NCBI GenBank assembly: GCA_025352695.1
Contig: JANXSK010000208.1
Span: forward strand, 1-46,404
Source of the DNA: Ferruginibacter sp.
Lineage (GTDB): Bacteria > Bacteroidota > Bacteroidia > Chitinophagales > Chitinophagaceae
Direction of reading: 5' to 3'
Length of the DNA: 46,404 nucleotides
Below the pieces are notes generated by a model. The model was not told the origin of the DNA. It saw nothing but the letters and a program-made list of their open reading frames with translations, and did not search any database. Within the stretch, counting starts at the first letter, position 1. Every line of letters begins with the position of its first letter. Positions 18,365 through 27,309 of this stretch are shown piece by piece. The translations under genes and the position numbers were made by a program.

Positions 18365-19651
18365 ATGAAAAAATACTGTTTAATTTCTATAGGATTACTT
18401 GTCGCTTTTAATTGCATTGCACAAAGCGTTATAGACAATATTCTTTTTCAAAATATAAAAAATGATGAAAATTTTAAGTTTGTAAAAGCGAAAGCCCTGG
18501 AGGTTATGAAAACTGGCTTTAATGCTGGTAGTGGTTACCGTGAAGTATGGATTAGAGATTATAATACATTTATTGAACTAGCTGCGCAGAGTTTTGATAA
18601 AGAACATTTAAAAGAAAATTTATTAATTTTTTTAAGGATGCAAGGCGAGGATGGAAATATCATTGACGGCTTTACACCTGCTGAAATAATTGGTAAAAAT
18701 GAAAGTGATTTTTCCTATTCAAAATTAGAACCCCGTTATGCAGGGCATAAAAATACGGTAGAAACAGACCAGGAAAGTTCCCTGATTCAGGCAATATATA
18801 AGTACGTAAAAATTACAGGGGATCAAACCATTTTGACTGAAAAAATTGGGGATAAAACAGTTACGGAAAGGTTAGAATGGTCAATGGACTTTTTAATGAA
18901 GAACAGGCTTAATAGGCAATACGGATTAATAATTGGTGCAACCACCGCAGATTGGGGAGATGTGCAACCAGAGCATGGCAAAGGGGTAGATTTGGATAAT
19001 AATACACACCAGGCTATAGATATTTATGATAATGCTATGTTTATTATTGCTTTAAATAATTTAATGGAATTGGTACCCTCAACTAAAGCTAAATGGAGCG
19101 GAATTAAAAAAAGCATTTTTGATAATTGCAGAAAATATTTATGGAGTAATAAAAGACAAAAATTTATCCCGCATATTTATTTAAAAGGGTCACCTTTCCC
19201 CGCAGATTTTGATGAAGATAATGTCTATTATTTTGGAGGAACCGCTATTGCTATAGAAGCAGGTTTACTAAGTAAAAAAGAAATAAAAATTTCATTGAAT
19301 GAAATGATCAAAAGAGTAAAACAAGCAGGAGCACCTTCGATAGGGTTAACAATTTATCCTCCTTATCCAAATGGATATTTTTTAAATAATATCATGAACC
19401 CAATTTACAGTTATCAGAATGGAGGCGACTGGACCTGGTTTGGCGGCCGAATGATTCAGCAACTTATTAAATACGGATTTGTGAAAGAAGCGTACGAACA
19501 AATACACCCCATGGTAAAAAGAGTAAAAGAGAATAACGGTTTTTATGAATGGTATTCAGTTGATAATAAACCAAAAGGATCCGGAACTTTTAAAGGGGAA
19601 GCCGGTGTTTTATATACTGCAATTGTGCAATTTGAGCAGCTATCTAAATAG
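18365..19651 (+). CDS. Secreted (alpha/alpha)6-barrel glycosidase-like protein
   Basis: The 428-aa product has a signal peptide (ISIGLLVAFNCIAQS, likely cut after AQ) and no lipobox, so it should be periplasmic. The body looks like an alpha/alpha-barrel hydrolase of the amylo-1,6-glucosidase, trehalase or GH63 style: GYREVWIRDYNTFIELAAQS near residue 55, TVETDQESSLIQAIYKY, ATTADWGDVQPEHGKG, NGGDWTWFGGRM and a terminal GTFKGEAGVLYTAI. The Asp of WIRD and the Glu of KGEAG are plausible functional acids, but I cannot assign the catalytic pair or a CAZy family. Lying 66 bases after the permease, it probably belongs to the same transcript and releases the monosaccharide that the permease imports. 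Confidence 0.65.
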   Translation: MKKYCLISIGLLVAFNCIAQSVIDNILFQNIKNDENFKFVKAKALEVMKTGFNAGSGYREVWIRDYNTFIELAAQSFDKEHLKENLLIFLRMQGEDGNIIDGFTPAEIIGKNESDFSYSKLEPRYAGHKNTVETDQESSLIQAIYKYVKITGDQTILTEKIGDKTVTERLEWSMDFLMKNRLNRQYGLIIGATTADWGDVQPEHGKGVDLDNNTHQAIDIYDNAMFIIALNNLMELVPSTKAKWSGIKKSIFDNCRKYLWSNKRQKFIPHIYLKGSPFPADFDEDNVYYFGGTAIAIEAGLLSKKEIKISLNEMIKRVKQAGAPSIGLTIYPPYPNGYFLNNIMNPIYSYQNGGDWTWFGGRMIQQLIKYGFVKEAYEQIHPMVKRVKENNGFYEWYSVDNKPKGSGTFKGEAGVLYTAIVQFEQLSK

Positions 19652-19675
19652 CTTTAAAAGCAACCGCATAAATTT

Positions 19676-19714
19676 AAATTCCTTATAACTTGCTATGCTG
19701 GTTATAAGGGATTT
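19676..19714. terminator. Hairpin between convergent genes, likely bidirectional terminator
   Basis: AAATTCCTTATAAC (19676-19689) pairs with 19701-19714 with one G-U pair, around an 11-base loop. T- and A-rich flanks follow on both sides. It lies between the glycosidase gene (plus) and the GntR gene (minus), which converge here. Confidence 0.5.
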
Positions 19715-19818
19715 ATTAAAAAGTAAAGTAGATAAAATAGTTTTTACATTGTAGAGATCTCAACGGTTTTAGGTAAAAAAATTGTACTTAAATAAAAGGA
19801 TAAAATTTCCATAGCATG

Positions 19819-20547
19819 CTATCGGGAACTTTCTACAGTATAAACAAAACTATCAGCTTTATAGTAACCTAAGTTATATTCAATAAGCCGTTCTCCTTGA
19901 TCAAATACCAATCGTTTACGAAATAGTACCGGGCTGCCAATCGGGATATTTAATTTACCCGCAATAAATTCATCTGCACTTTTACTACTTATTTCTTCCT
20001 TAGACAAGGTGGCAATTACGAAATGATCTTTTTCGAATATTTCGTACAAAGGCCTTTTAAAATCTTCTTCGCCGGTTAAACCTACCCTTGGATGAAAATA
20101 AGAAACAAAATAAACGAAAGGTTCAGTGGGTTTACCTCTAACCCTTTCCATTTTCAATATCTTTCTATCGATTTTTATTTCAAATAAATTTGCTAAAGCT
20201 TCATCCGGCACTACCCAGAGTACGTGAAGTTCAAAATTTTTAATAGGAATATTTCTCAACTTCATCTCCTGAGAAAAACTTAACCAGTTATTTGAGCGGG
20301 AACTTACAATGCCATGGGCAACTTTAGTCCCCATTTTCTTTTTGCGAATTAGCAGTCCTTCAAATACTAATTTATTGATAGACTGTCTTAAAGTGGTACG
20401 GGATATTGCCAGTTGTTTTGCAAGGTCTACTTCATTGGGAAATATTTTTCCATTTTGATACTCCTCTTTTTCAATTAATTTTCTTAATAAAGTTTCCGCT
20501 TGAATATGCAAAGGAATAGCGCTTTTTCGGTCTATCAATAAAATCAT
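19819..20547 (-). CDS. GntR-family transcriptional regulator, HutC/UTRA type
   Basis: This 242-aa cytoplasmic regulator has an N-terminal winged helix (about residues 10-75; FPNEVDLAKQLAISRTTLRQ, LVFEGLLIRKKKMGTKVA) and a UTRA ligand-binding domain (about 90-238; ILKMERVRGKPTEPFVYFVS, LFRKRLVFDQGERLIEYNLG). Members usually repress sugar-use genes and let go when a sugar phosphate binds. It ends the carbohydrate locus on the opposite strand, and the motif ATGTACATACATA upstream of susC and the kinase-isomerase gene is the best candidate target. A palindrome 38 bases before its own start could allow autoregulation. Confidence 0.9.
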   Translation of the reverse strand: MILLIDRKSAIPLHIQAETLLRKLIEKEEYQNGKIFPNEVDLAKQLAISRTTLRQSINKLVFEGLLIRKKKMGTKVAHGIVSSRSNNWLSFSQEMKLRNIPIKNFELHVLWVVPDEALANLFEIKIDRKILKMERVRGKPTEPFVYFVSYFHPRVGLTGEEDFKRPLYEIFEKDHFVIATLSKEEISSKSADEFIAGKLNIPIGSPVLFRKRLVFDQGERLIEYNLGYYKADSFVYTVESSR

Positions 20548-20584
20548 TTATTTCAATTTAATCCATTAATTGGGTTTATTTATT

Positions 20585-20594
20585 TGTTATAACA
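20585..20594. promoter_or_regulatory. Palindrome TGTTATAACA upstream of the GntR gene
   Basis: This perfect 10-base inverted repeat lies 38 bases upstream of the GntR start codon, where an autoregulatory operator would sit. It does not match the ATGTACATACATA motif, and short AT-rich palindromes are common in this DNA. Confidence 0.2.
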
Positions 20595-21179
20595 TAATGT
20601 AAATATAATTGGTTTAAATAACAGTAAATTATATATCCTATTTGAACATTATGCAAAAAGAATTATGGAATTAATATAATCTTTAAAGTTTTGCTACTAC
20701 CATTCCTAGAAAATTGCTGTTTTTAATAAAACTTATATCCTTTAAAATAAAAGTTGTCTTTTATTTCTTACAATATGTCAATTTCAAAAGGATAATAGAT
20801 GCCTTAAAAATTATTTATGCCATTCTCATAAAACTGCCTTCAACCGCTCCAATTTCTCCACAATCAAGTGCTTCACTTGCTTCTTAATCCAATCTTATTA
20901 TTTATTATGATAGTAAGGGACAGTTTTCCAGCAAATTATACGACACAAAGATGGCAACTGGTATAATATTGAAGAAACGAAAATGACTGGCGAAAAAATA
21001 GTTTTAAGGTTGCAGAAACCCGCTGTGTATGACAAATTAGCCCAACAAATTTTATAAAATTAATCTCAAAGTAATTAATCGCTTTTGTTGATTTGCTAAA
21101 ACAAAAAAAACTTAAAAAATTCCTTCTCTTTGTTATCTTTTACTAGTTGTATGTCATCACTTATTTGATACATGTAATT
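20595..21179. other. Gap with two short coding scraps
   Basis: No complete gene is visible. On the minus strand, 20826-20893 reads DWIKKQVKHLIVEKLERLKA plus two residues and a stop, preceded directly by stop codons, and looks like the C-terminal tail of a lost protein. On the plus strand, 20917-21057 is open for 46 codons, has no ATG start and includes KDGNWYNIEETKMTGEKIVL, again like the tail of a protein. I do not recognise either family. This seems to be decayed accessory DNA. Confidence 0.35.
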
Positions 21180-21548
21180 TTAAATGTCATCATCTTTTAT
21201 TTTTACAAAACGACCGGATTTATTTATTGAAACAGGATAGTTTAAATTATACTTTTCAAAGTGTGTTTTTGCTGCCATTTGCTCTAACGGGATAGTATCT
21301 AAATTTATCACCCGATTGCTATTATAAAACAAATTATCCAAGGTTAGTTGTTTCTTTACAATATCATTTTTGTTATTTAAAGTGCGGTAATGCGGAGCTT
21401 CTATTCTTGTAAGATAACTGGCATGTGCAGTCAATTTCATATTTACTTTCTGAAGAAAATAAACTACTATTGCTACGTTTTCCCATGGCTGAGAATTCTT
21501 TTCCAAATGAGTAATTAAACCGAACAAACTTAGTGCATCTGCATCCAT
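21180..21548 (-). CDS. Orphan 122-aa ORF, unknown function, possibly a fragment
   Basis: The frame opens at ATG 21548, directly beside the broken RadC gene and in a different frame from it. The product has no signal peptide or membrane span. It contains ALSLFGLITHLEKNSQPWEN and ends VSINKSGRFVKIKDDDI. I recognise no family. Because it abuts a pseudogene and a scrap-rich gap, it may be the surviving C-terminal part of a larger plasmid- or element-type protein, with the ATG only by chance. Confidence 0.35.
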   Translation of the reverse strand: MDADALSLFGLITHLEKNSQPWENVAIVVYFLQKVNMKLTAHASYLTRIEAPHYRTLNNKNDIVKKQLTLDNLFYNSNRVINLDTIPLEQMAAKTHFEKYNLNYPVSINKSGRFVKIKDDDI

Positions 21549-21800
21549 CGTTACAGCGCTTCTTTGTCAATTCTTCACCTGCGTTGCATAATTTAAGATT
21601 ACATGCTGTGTGAGAATGGCATAAAATTATATTACATGTAGTTGCTTTAAACCTGTTGTAAAAACTAATTTCGGGTCTGCTATTGTGCCTGTATTTACCC
21701 GGTTGATAACGCATGAATTTCTAAAACACCTAAAGCCCGATTCGTTAAAACAACTTTAACTGTTCCAAAAATTCAATCTTGTTTTCATTTTAGGATACTA
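21549..21800 (-). pseudogene. Broken RadC/JAB-domain (DUF2466-like) gene
   Basis: Reading leftward, different frames give successive RadC segments: NENKIEFLEQLK, then VVLTNRALGVLEIHALSTG, then VNTGTIADPKLVFTTGLK, then ATTCNIILCHSHTACNLK and EELTKK. Each frame change fits a small insertion or deletion. The order matches RadC-type JAB proteins, whose metal motif is HxHPSGxxxPSxxD. Here the motif reads CHSHTACNLKLCNAGEEL: both His remain, but the PSG and the metal-binding Asp are lost. The C-terminal third is missing. RadC-like genes are common on mobile elements in Bacteroidota, so this strip may be the remains of one. Confidence 0.7.
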
Positions 21801-21838
21801 TTGATTTGCTACAATTAAAAGGCAGGTTTAAATAAGGC

Positions 21839-21867
21839 AAAAATCTAATAATAATTATTAGATTTTT
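21839..21867. terminator. AT-only hairpin, possible bidirectional terminator
   Basis: AAAAATCTAATAA (21839-21851) pairs perfectly with 21855-21867 around a TAA loop, giving a 13-bp stem ending in a T run. The stem has only one G-C pair, so it is weaker than a classic terminator. It lies upstream of the PfkB gene and could block read-through from the decayed strip. Confidence 0.4.
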
Positions 21868-21868
21868 C

Positions 21869-21897
21869 ATTGCGGCATAAAAATATTAGTAATTTTG
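21869..21897 (+). promoter_or_regulatory. Candidate promoter for the PfkB-family kinase
   Basis: ATTG at 21869-21872 and TAATTTTG at 21890-21897 are separated by 17 bases, close to the Bacteroidota arrangement TTTG ... TAnnTTTG. The implied leader before ATG 22024 is about 120 nt. Confidence 0.4.
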
Positions 21898-22023
21898 CCA
21901 ACACATTTTTATAATACCACCTGATTATTTACGTGGCATTGTATCAAATAAGAAAGTCGCATTGTTATAACAATATTTAAGGCCGGTTATCAACAGCAAA
22001 TACCCAAAAATTTATTAAATAAT

Positions 22024-22908
22024 ATGTACGATATTTGTTGCATAGGACACATTACATTAGACAAAGTAGTTACACCGGGTGCCGAAAAGCATATGGCAGG
22101 CGGAACTTCCTTTTACTTCTCAAATGCAATCCGCAATATGGATGTAAGCTATTGCCTTGTTACTTCGCTTGCAGAAGATGAAATGAGTTTTGTAAAAGAA
22201 CTTACTGACAAAGGCATAGAAGTAATTGTTCTGCCGGGAAAATATACAGTTTATTTTGAAAATACGTATACTCAGGATCTTAATAATAGAACACAAAGAG
22301 TTTTACAAACAGCCGATTCATTTACTGTTGAACAACTAAGCCATGTAACGGCCTCCACCTTTCATTTAGGACCATTACTTGCAGATGATATTCCGCTTAG
22401 TTTAATAAAGTCACTTGCACAGAGGGCAAAGGTTTCGTTAGATGTGCAAGGATATTTGCGTAAAGTTGTTAACCAACGTGTTATTGCTATTGACTGGATT
22501 GACAAAATAGAAGCGTTGCAATATGTGCATTTTTTAAAGGCAGATGATTACGAGTTAGCATTATTAACAGGCGTTAAGGATGTGCGGCAGGGGTGTAAAA
22601 AGCTCAGTAATTGGGGCGTAAAGGAAGTTGTAATTACCTTTGGCAGCAACGGGTCGTTGATTTATGCAGATAATAAATTTTATGAGATTCCTTCCTATAA
22701 ACCTTTAGTGGAAACTGATGCAACCGGGTGTGGCGATACCTATATTACAGGTTACTTATACCAAAGAATAAAAGGATCGGCCATTGAATATGCTGGTAAA
22801 TTTGGCGCGGCAATGGCCAGTTTAAAAATAGCATCATCAGGGCCATTTAACGGTACAGAAAAAGATATAGTAATGCTGTTGGCTAACTACAAGGTGCCTG
22901 CGCTGTAA
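22024..22908 (+). CDS. PfkB-family carbohydrate/nucleoside kinase
   Basis: The 294-aa product is a ribokinase-fold kinase that transfers phosphate from ATP to a sugar or nucleoside hydroxyl in the cytoplasm. Signs are the N-terminal GHITLDKVV, the GG motif (MAGGTSFYFSNAI), the LKADDYELALLTG region and the anion-hole and catalytic segment DATGCGDTYITGYL with the likely base Asp238. The length is normal for PfkB proteins, and no zinc or other extra domain is present. The substrate cannot be told from sequence. It stands alone as an intact gene between decayed regions and has its own candidate promoter. Confidence 0.9.
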   Translation: MYDICCIGHITLDKVVTPGAEKHMAGGTSFYFSNAIRNMDVSYCLVTSLAEDEMSFVKELTDKGIEVIVLPGKYTVYFENTYTQDLNNRTQRVLQTADSFTVEQLSHVTASTFHLGPLLADDIPLSLIKSLAQRAKVSLDVQGYLRKVVNQRVIAIDWIDKIEALQYVHFLKADDYELALLTGVKDVRQGCKKLSNWGVKEVVITFGSNGSLIYADNKFYEIPSYKPLVETDATGCGDTYITGYLYQRIKGSAIEYAGKFGAAMASLKIASSGPFNGTEKDIVMLLANYKVPAL

Positions 22909-23257
22909 GCATTTATATTGTTTTGGTGGCTTCTAACTACCTACCATTGATGTAGTATTTAAATTTTATACATTTTTTATTACCCCGCATTTAGGACAAA
23001 TAACTGGGTTTTCTTTTGTATCTGTATGATGGCGTATGGGTTAATGCAGTTCCTTTAAGAGTTAACTAATACCAACTTGATTTACTAAGTAATTTAAATG
23101 GCTACCTGAAATAGGTAGATGATATTAAACCGAAATAAAAAAAATTGGGCTTTTAAATATGTATAGTAAGTATAAAAGACATTGGTAAATAAATTTTAAT
23201 TATGATCCCGATTTTTTTATTCAAAAATTTATTACCTTTCTTTTCCAACCTTAAGCT
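22909..23257. other. Gap with a possible zinc-ribbon scrap
   Basis: No complete gene is visible. On the minus strand a short frame ending at 22966-22968 reads HTDTKENPVICPKCGVIKNV, a plausible C-terminal zinc-ribbon tail with a CPKCG knuckle, but upstream of it the frame breaks up. Otherwise the stretch is AT-rich with no clear signal. Confidence 0.3.
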
Positions 23258-23347
23258 ATGGCAAACCGTAAAAAATTTATACAACAAATTGGGCTAATGG
23301 CCGGGGCATTTTCGGCCAATAGTTTGTTCCCCAAGTGGCATAATTGA
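23258..23347 (+). pseudogene. Truncated start of a secreted protein gene, cut off at an IS remnant
   Basis: ATG 23258 begins MANRKKFIQQIGLMAGAFSA, the start of a Tat-like or long Sec signal as found on exported oxidoreductases and sugar-phosphate isomerases of Bacteroidota (the twin Arg appears as RK). The frame stops at 23345-23347, exactly where an IS5-type transposase remnant begins on the other strand. The rest of the gene is missing, so the protein family cannot be named. Confidence 0.6.
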
Positions 23348-23575
23348 TAGGTAAATGTCGCCATTGACAACCTGTTTTTGTTAGATAGCAGATCGCTTCC
23401 CATATTTGTCTTAAATTATGTTTCGACTTTCGTTTGAAAGTCAATAAACTTTCAATAATTTGCCATTGAAAGTTGCTTGAAAAGTAGTGCGGTTTTGTCA
23501 TTTTACTATTATCGGGCAACTCTTTTTTTTACACAACTTTAGTTTTCAACTTATCCACATACGTACTTTTAAATA
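23340..23575 (-). mobile_element. IS5-type transposase remnant, N-terminus only
   Basis: Reading leftward from the ATG at 23501 (or 23519), about 60 codons match the N-terminal DUF4096-like part of IS5-family transposases: NFQWQIIESLLTF, LRQIWEAICYLTKTGCQWRH, LPINYATW. The frame then runs into the reversed start of the gene at 23258-23347, so the DDE catalytic domain is missing. The flanking genes on both sides are truncated at the edges of this fragment. That suggests insertion followed by deletion of the IS and the neighbouring DNA. Confidence 0.75.
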
Positions 23576-23576
23576 A

Positions 23577-24371
23577 TTAACTCAAACAGCTTCTAAATGC
23601 ATTTGTGTTAAGTGGACTTACATATGTCTGGTCAAAAATTGGAATCCATTCATCATAAATATTAAAATTGAAATAAAATTTATCCAGTTTGGTTATGAGG
23701 TTATCAGTTTTAAGGCCCAGCGTTTTTTTTGCTATAATATTTTCCCTATCAGTAGCAGGTGAAGCCGCATGATAATTATTGGTAAGCCTTTCTGCAAAAT
23801 ATACAGGCAACTCTTTATCATCTTTTGCGTTACTATCAATACTATTATAGGTTTTTAGCATCAGGCTTTTTAGGCCCGAGCCGCTTGCTTTTTTAAAATC
23901 AATGTGATCAATATCTAATTCATTTCGGGTATAACGTTGGTAACTGTAACTACTAAATCTTGAAGGATTATTATCTTTTTTATGATTAATTACTTTTTGT
24001 GTAAAGGATTTCCCCGGCTTTTTTGTAAGGCCAATAATAACTTCTGCCAAGGCGTTGGTCTTGGTCTTCATCATTATCTGAAGATTGGTTAAATTATTAT
24101 ATTGAAGCAAAATGCTGAGCGACTCAAAACCAACGCTGGTAATCACCAAGCTGTCTTGCCAGCCGGGTGAATAAAATTTAAAACTCCCATCTATATTAGA
24201 TAATGTGTTTGAGTTATTACGCTGTAAATGTATGGTAGCGTTTTGTATGGGTTTACCTGTGCCTTCTTTTTTTACACTGCCCGAAATAATAAAATTATTT
24301 TGTGCAATCGACTTGTTTAAAGAAATTATCAGTGACAGGATAAATATAATTGGAATCGTTATTTTATACAT
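23577..24371 (-). pseudogene. Truncated DUF5686-like outer-membrane protein with carboxypeptidase-regulatory-like domain
   Basis: The 264-aa frame has a signal peptide (ITIPIIFILSLIISLNKSIAQ), a carboxypeptidase-D-like regulatory domain (about residues 28-110; IISGSVKKEGTGKPIQNATI, LVITSVGFESL), then EVIIGLTKKPGKSFTQKVI and FNIYDEWIPIFDQTYVSPL, typical of the N-terminal part of DUF5686-type proteins. Full-length relatives run to about 800 aa with a long C-terminal barrel. Here the sequence changes after NTNAF, and a stop follows next to the IS5 remnant. It is therefore truncated by the IS event. A shorter product could be made but would lack the membrane barrel. Confidence 0.7.
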
Positions 24372-24602
24372 ACATCATTTTAAATTACTTATATTAACAA
24401 TATTTGTAATAAAATAAATTTTGACACATATTTAAGATACTATTTTTAAAAAAATAGGTGGGTTGAATAAATAAAATAGTTAAAATTCACAATTAGATAA
24501 ACACATCATTTTACTTTTAAAGATTTGCTTCAACTTTTTTATGATCTAAAATCTATTACTTTTTATTTTTCATCATCAATTAATAAATAGAAAGTACTTT
24601 TA

Positions 24603-27308
24603 TTAAAGCCACTCATTAAATTTATTTATAAACCAATTTTTTACAAATTGAGTAAGCAGGCAATAAGCTACCAGCATTGCAATTAACCAGGGAAAATAAC
24701 TTAATGGCAATGGCTGTAATTTAATAGCACTTGCAAAGGGTGAAAAAGGTATGGCTATACCAATCAACATAATTATTGAAGTTAAAGCTACTACTGGTGC
24801 TGTTGCCCAACTTTGTATAAATGGAATTTTTCGGGTGCGTATCATGTGTACAATTAGCGTTTGAGACAATAATCCTTCTATAAACCAACCACTTTGAAAT
24901 AGGCTTTGGTGTTCGATGCTGTTAGCTTTAAAAACGAAAAACATTAAAGCGAAAGTGGCATAATCAAAAATGGAGCTTATAGGGCCTATGTAAAGCATAA
25001 ACTTTGTAATACTACCAGCATCCCATTTTTTTGGTTTTTCTAAAAAATCAGCATCCATACTGTCCCATGGAATAGATGTTTGTGAAATATCATACAATAA
25101 ATTTTGAACTAAAATTTGAACCGGAAGCATCGGAAGAAATGGTAAAAATGCGCTAGCTCCCAGCATACTGAACATGTTACCAAAGTTGCTGCTGGCAGTC
25201 ATTTTAATATACTTGATAATATTGCCAAAAGTTCTGCGACCGTAAATAACGCCTTTGCGTAATACCATTAGGTCTTTTTCCAATAAAATAACATCTGCAC
25301 TTTCTTTTGCTATATCTACGGCTGTATCAACGCTTATTCCTACATCCGCATCTTTTAATGCAGCAGCATCATTAATGCCATCGCCCATAAAACCAACAGT
25401 GTGTCCTTTAGCCTGCAGCAGTTTTACTATACGTGATTTTTGTATGGGATTTAGTTTTGCTAAAATAGCTACCTCATCTATTTGATTGTGTAATTCTTCA
25501 TCCGACATTAGATCAATCTCGTTACCCAACAAAACTTTTGTATAGGCTATACCCACATCCCTGCATATTTTTTTAGTCACAATTTCGTTGTCGCCAGTTA
25601 GCACCTTAACAGTAATACCCAATTTTTGCAGGGCTGCAATGGAAGCTTTTGCAGATGGCTTTGCAGGGTCTAAAAATCCAATAAAACCGGTAAGCACCAT
25701 ATTTTTTTCATCCTCAATTGAATAGGTTAGCGCCCTGTCATCAAACTCTTTAATAGCAACAAGCAAAACCCTTAAGCCCTCTTTATTCAGCTTTTTAGAG
25801 GTATTTAAAATGGCGGCACGAACGCTGTCATCCATTAATATTACTTTATCATTTTCAATATGCAATTCTTTGTCATCACCAGGGTCAAAAGCATGACTGC
25901 AAAGATTTAGCATTTCTTCTACAGCTCCTTTGCATATTAATAAATGCTTTCCGTTGCGTTGTTTTAAAATAACGCTCATTCTGCGGCGTTCAAAGTCGAA
26001 TGGTATTTCATCTACTTTTAAAAAATGTTCATCTACTTTCAGGTAATCATGCAACTCCACATGATCCAAAATTGCAAGGTCCAATAAGTTTTTTAAACCA
26101 GTTTGGTGAAAGCTGTTTAGATAAGCCCATTTTAATACTTCTACATCATCATCGCCATAAATATTCAGGTGTCTTTCTAAAACAATTTTATCCATGGTAA
26201 GTGTGCCGGTTTTATCGGTACACAATACATCCATGGCACCAATATTTTGTATGGCATTCAGGCGTTTTACAATTACCTTTTTTTTGCTCATGCTAACGGC
26301 ACCTTTTGCAAGGTTAGCTGTAACTATCATGGGCAGCATTTCAGGCGTTAACCCAACGGCTACAGCAATTGCAAACAACAACGCTTCCCACCAATTATTT
26401 TTTACCAAACCATTTATAATAAAAATTAATGGTACCATTACCAACATAAATTTTATCAGCAGGTAACTAACTTTATTAACGCCTTTATCAAAACTTGTTT
26501 CAGCACTTTTGCCAATAATAGATTTACTTAAAGAGCCAAAATAGGTTTGGTTGCCTGTTGTAACAATCATAGCAGTGGCAGAACCACTCTCTACATTTGT
26601 ACCCATAAAACAAATATTATCAAGATCAAGTGGCGATTTGCCTGCAGCATCCCGTATGGCTAAGTTTCTTTTTTCAGCGGGCAGCGATTCACCGGTCAGC
26701 ATCGACTGACTTACAAATAAATCTTTTGATTGAATGATCCGGCAATCAGCAGGTATCATATCGCCGGCAGATAGAAAAATAATATCACCTGGCACCAATT
26801 CTTTTATATCGATTTCCTTTTTGCCAACACCTTTTCTTAAAACAGTGGCAGTCGTTTTTACCATACTTTTCAATTGTTCAGCAGCTCGATTGCTGCGAAA
26901 CTCCTGAAAAAAGCGCAACAGTGAACTTACCATTACCATAATACCTACCATGATAACAGTTTTATAATCTGCCTCACCAGATTTAGCCATAGATACATCT
27001 ACAAAAAATGAAATAACTGCAATAATCAGCAAAACACCAATGAATGGATTAATGAATGCCTGTATTAATTGTTTAAGCCAGTATGCCGCTTTTTCATGAT
27101 GCACTTCATTTTTTCCAAACAGCTTTAATTTTTCTTCTACCTGTTCTTCAGATAAACCTTCTGAACTGCTATCTGACATGGTAAAAAAAGTACTGCTATC
27201 ATTACTGCCTGCACTTCTTAGTTTATTTGCCGCAGGTTCTTCCAAGCCATTTACGTTTTGCGTAAATGATAATTTATTTTTTATTGCATCTTTTATTAAC
27301 GGTAACAT
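24603..27308 (-). CDS. mgtA: MgtA-type P-type ATPase, probable Mg2+ importer
   Basis: With the start at ATG 27308 the product has 901 aa, matching the usual MgtA length. An in-frame ATG at 27353 lies inside the preceding gene and is less likely. P-type ATPase marks are LTGESLPAEK (about residues 204-213), VGLTPEMLPMIV in TM4 as in the MgtA/MgtB group, LCTDKTGTLT with the phosphorylated Asp365, VKVLTGDNE, and MGDGINDAAALKDADVGIS. An N-terminal cation-ATPase domain (GLSEEQVEEKLKLFGKNEV) precedes TM1. It acts in the inner membrane. The 68-aa membrane protein gene ends one base before its start codon, so translation is probably coupled. A two-component system lies upstream. Confidence 0.9.
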   Translation of the reverse strand: MLPLIKDAIKNKLSFTQNVNGLEEPAANKLRSAGSNDSSTFFTMSDSSSEGLSEEQVEEKLKLFGKNEVHHEKAAYWLKQLIQAFINPFIGVLLIIAVISFFVDVSMAKSGEADYKTVIMVGIMVMVSSLLRFFQEFRSNRAAEQLKSMVKTTATVLRKGVGKKEIDIKELVPGDIIFLSAGDMIPADCRIIQSKDLFVSQSMLTGESLPAEKRNLAIRDAAGKSPLDLDNICFMGTNVESGSATAMIVTTGNQTYFGSLSKSIIGKSAETSFDKGVNKVSYLLIKFMLVMVPLIFIINGLVKNNWWEALLFAIAVAVGLTPEMLPMIVTANLAKGAVSMSKKKVIVKRLNAIQNIGAMDVLCTDKTGTLTMDKIVLERHLNIYGDDDVEVLKWAYLNSFHQTGLKNLLDLAILDHVELHDYLKVDEHFLKVDEIPFDFERRRMSVILKQRNGKHLLICKGAVEEMLNLCSHAFDPGDDKELHIENDKVILMDDSVRAAILNTSKKLNKEGLRVLLVAIKEFDDRALTYSIEDEKNMVLTGFIGFLDPAKPSAKASIAALQKLGITVKVLTGDNEIVTKKICRDVGIAYTKVLLGNEIDLMSDEELHNQIDEVAILAKLNPIQKSRIVKLLQAKGHTVGFMGDGINDAAALKDADVGISVDTAVDIAKESADVILLEKDLMVLRKGVIYGRRTFGNIIKYIKMTASSNFGNMFSMLGASAFLPFLPMLPVQILVQNLLYDISQTSIPWDSMDADFLEKPKKWDAGSITKFMLYIGPISSIFDYATFALMFFVFKANSIEHQSLFQSGWFIEGLLSQTLIVHMIRTRKIPFIQSWATAPVVALTSIIMLIGIAIPFSPFASAIKLQPLPLSYFPWLIAMLVAYCLLTQFVKNWFINKFNEWL

Positions 27309-27309
27309 A

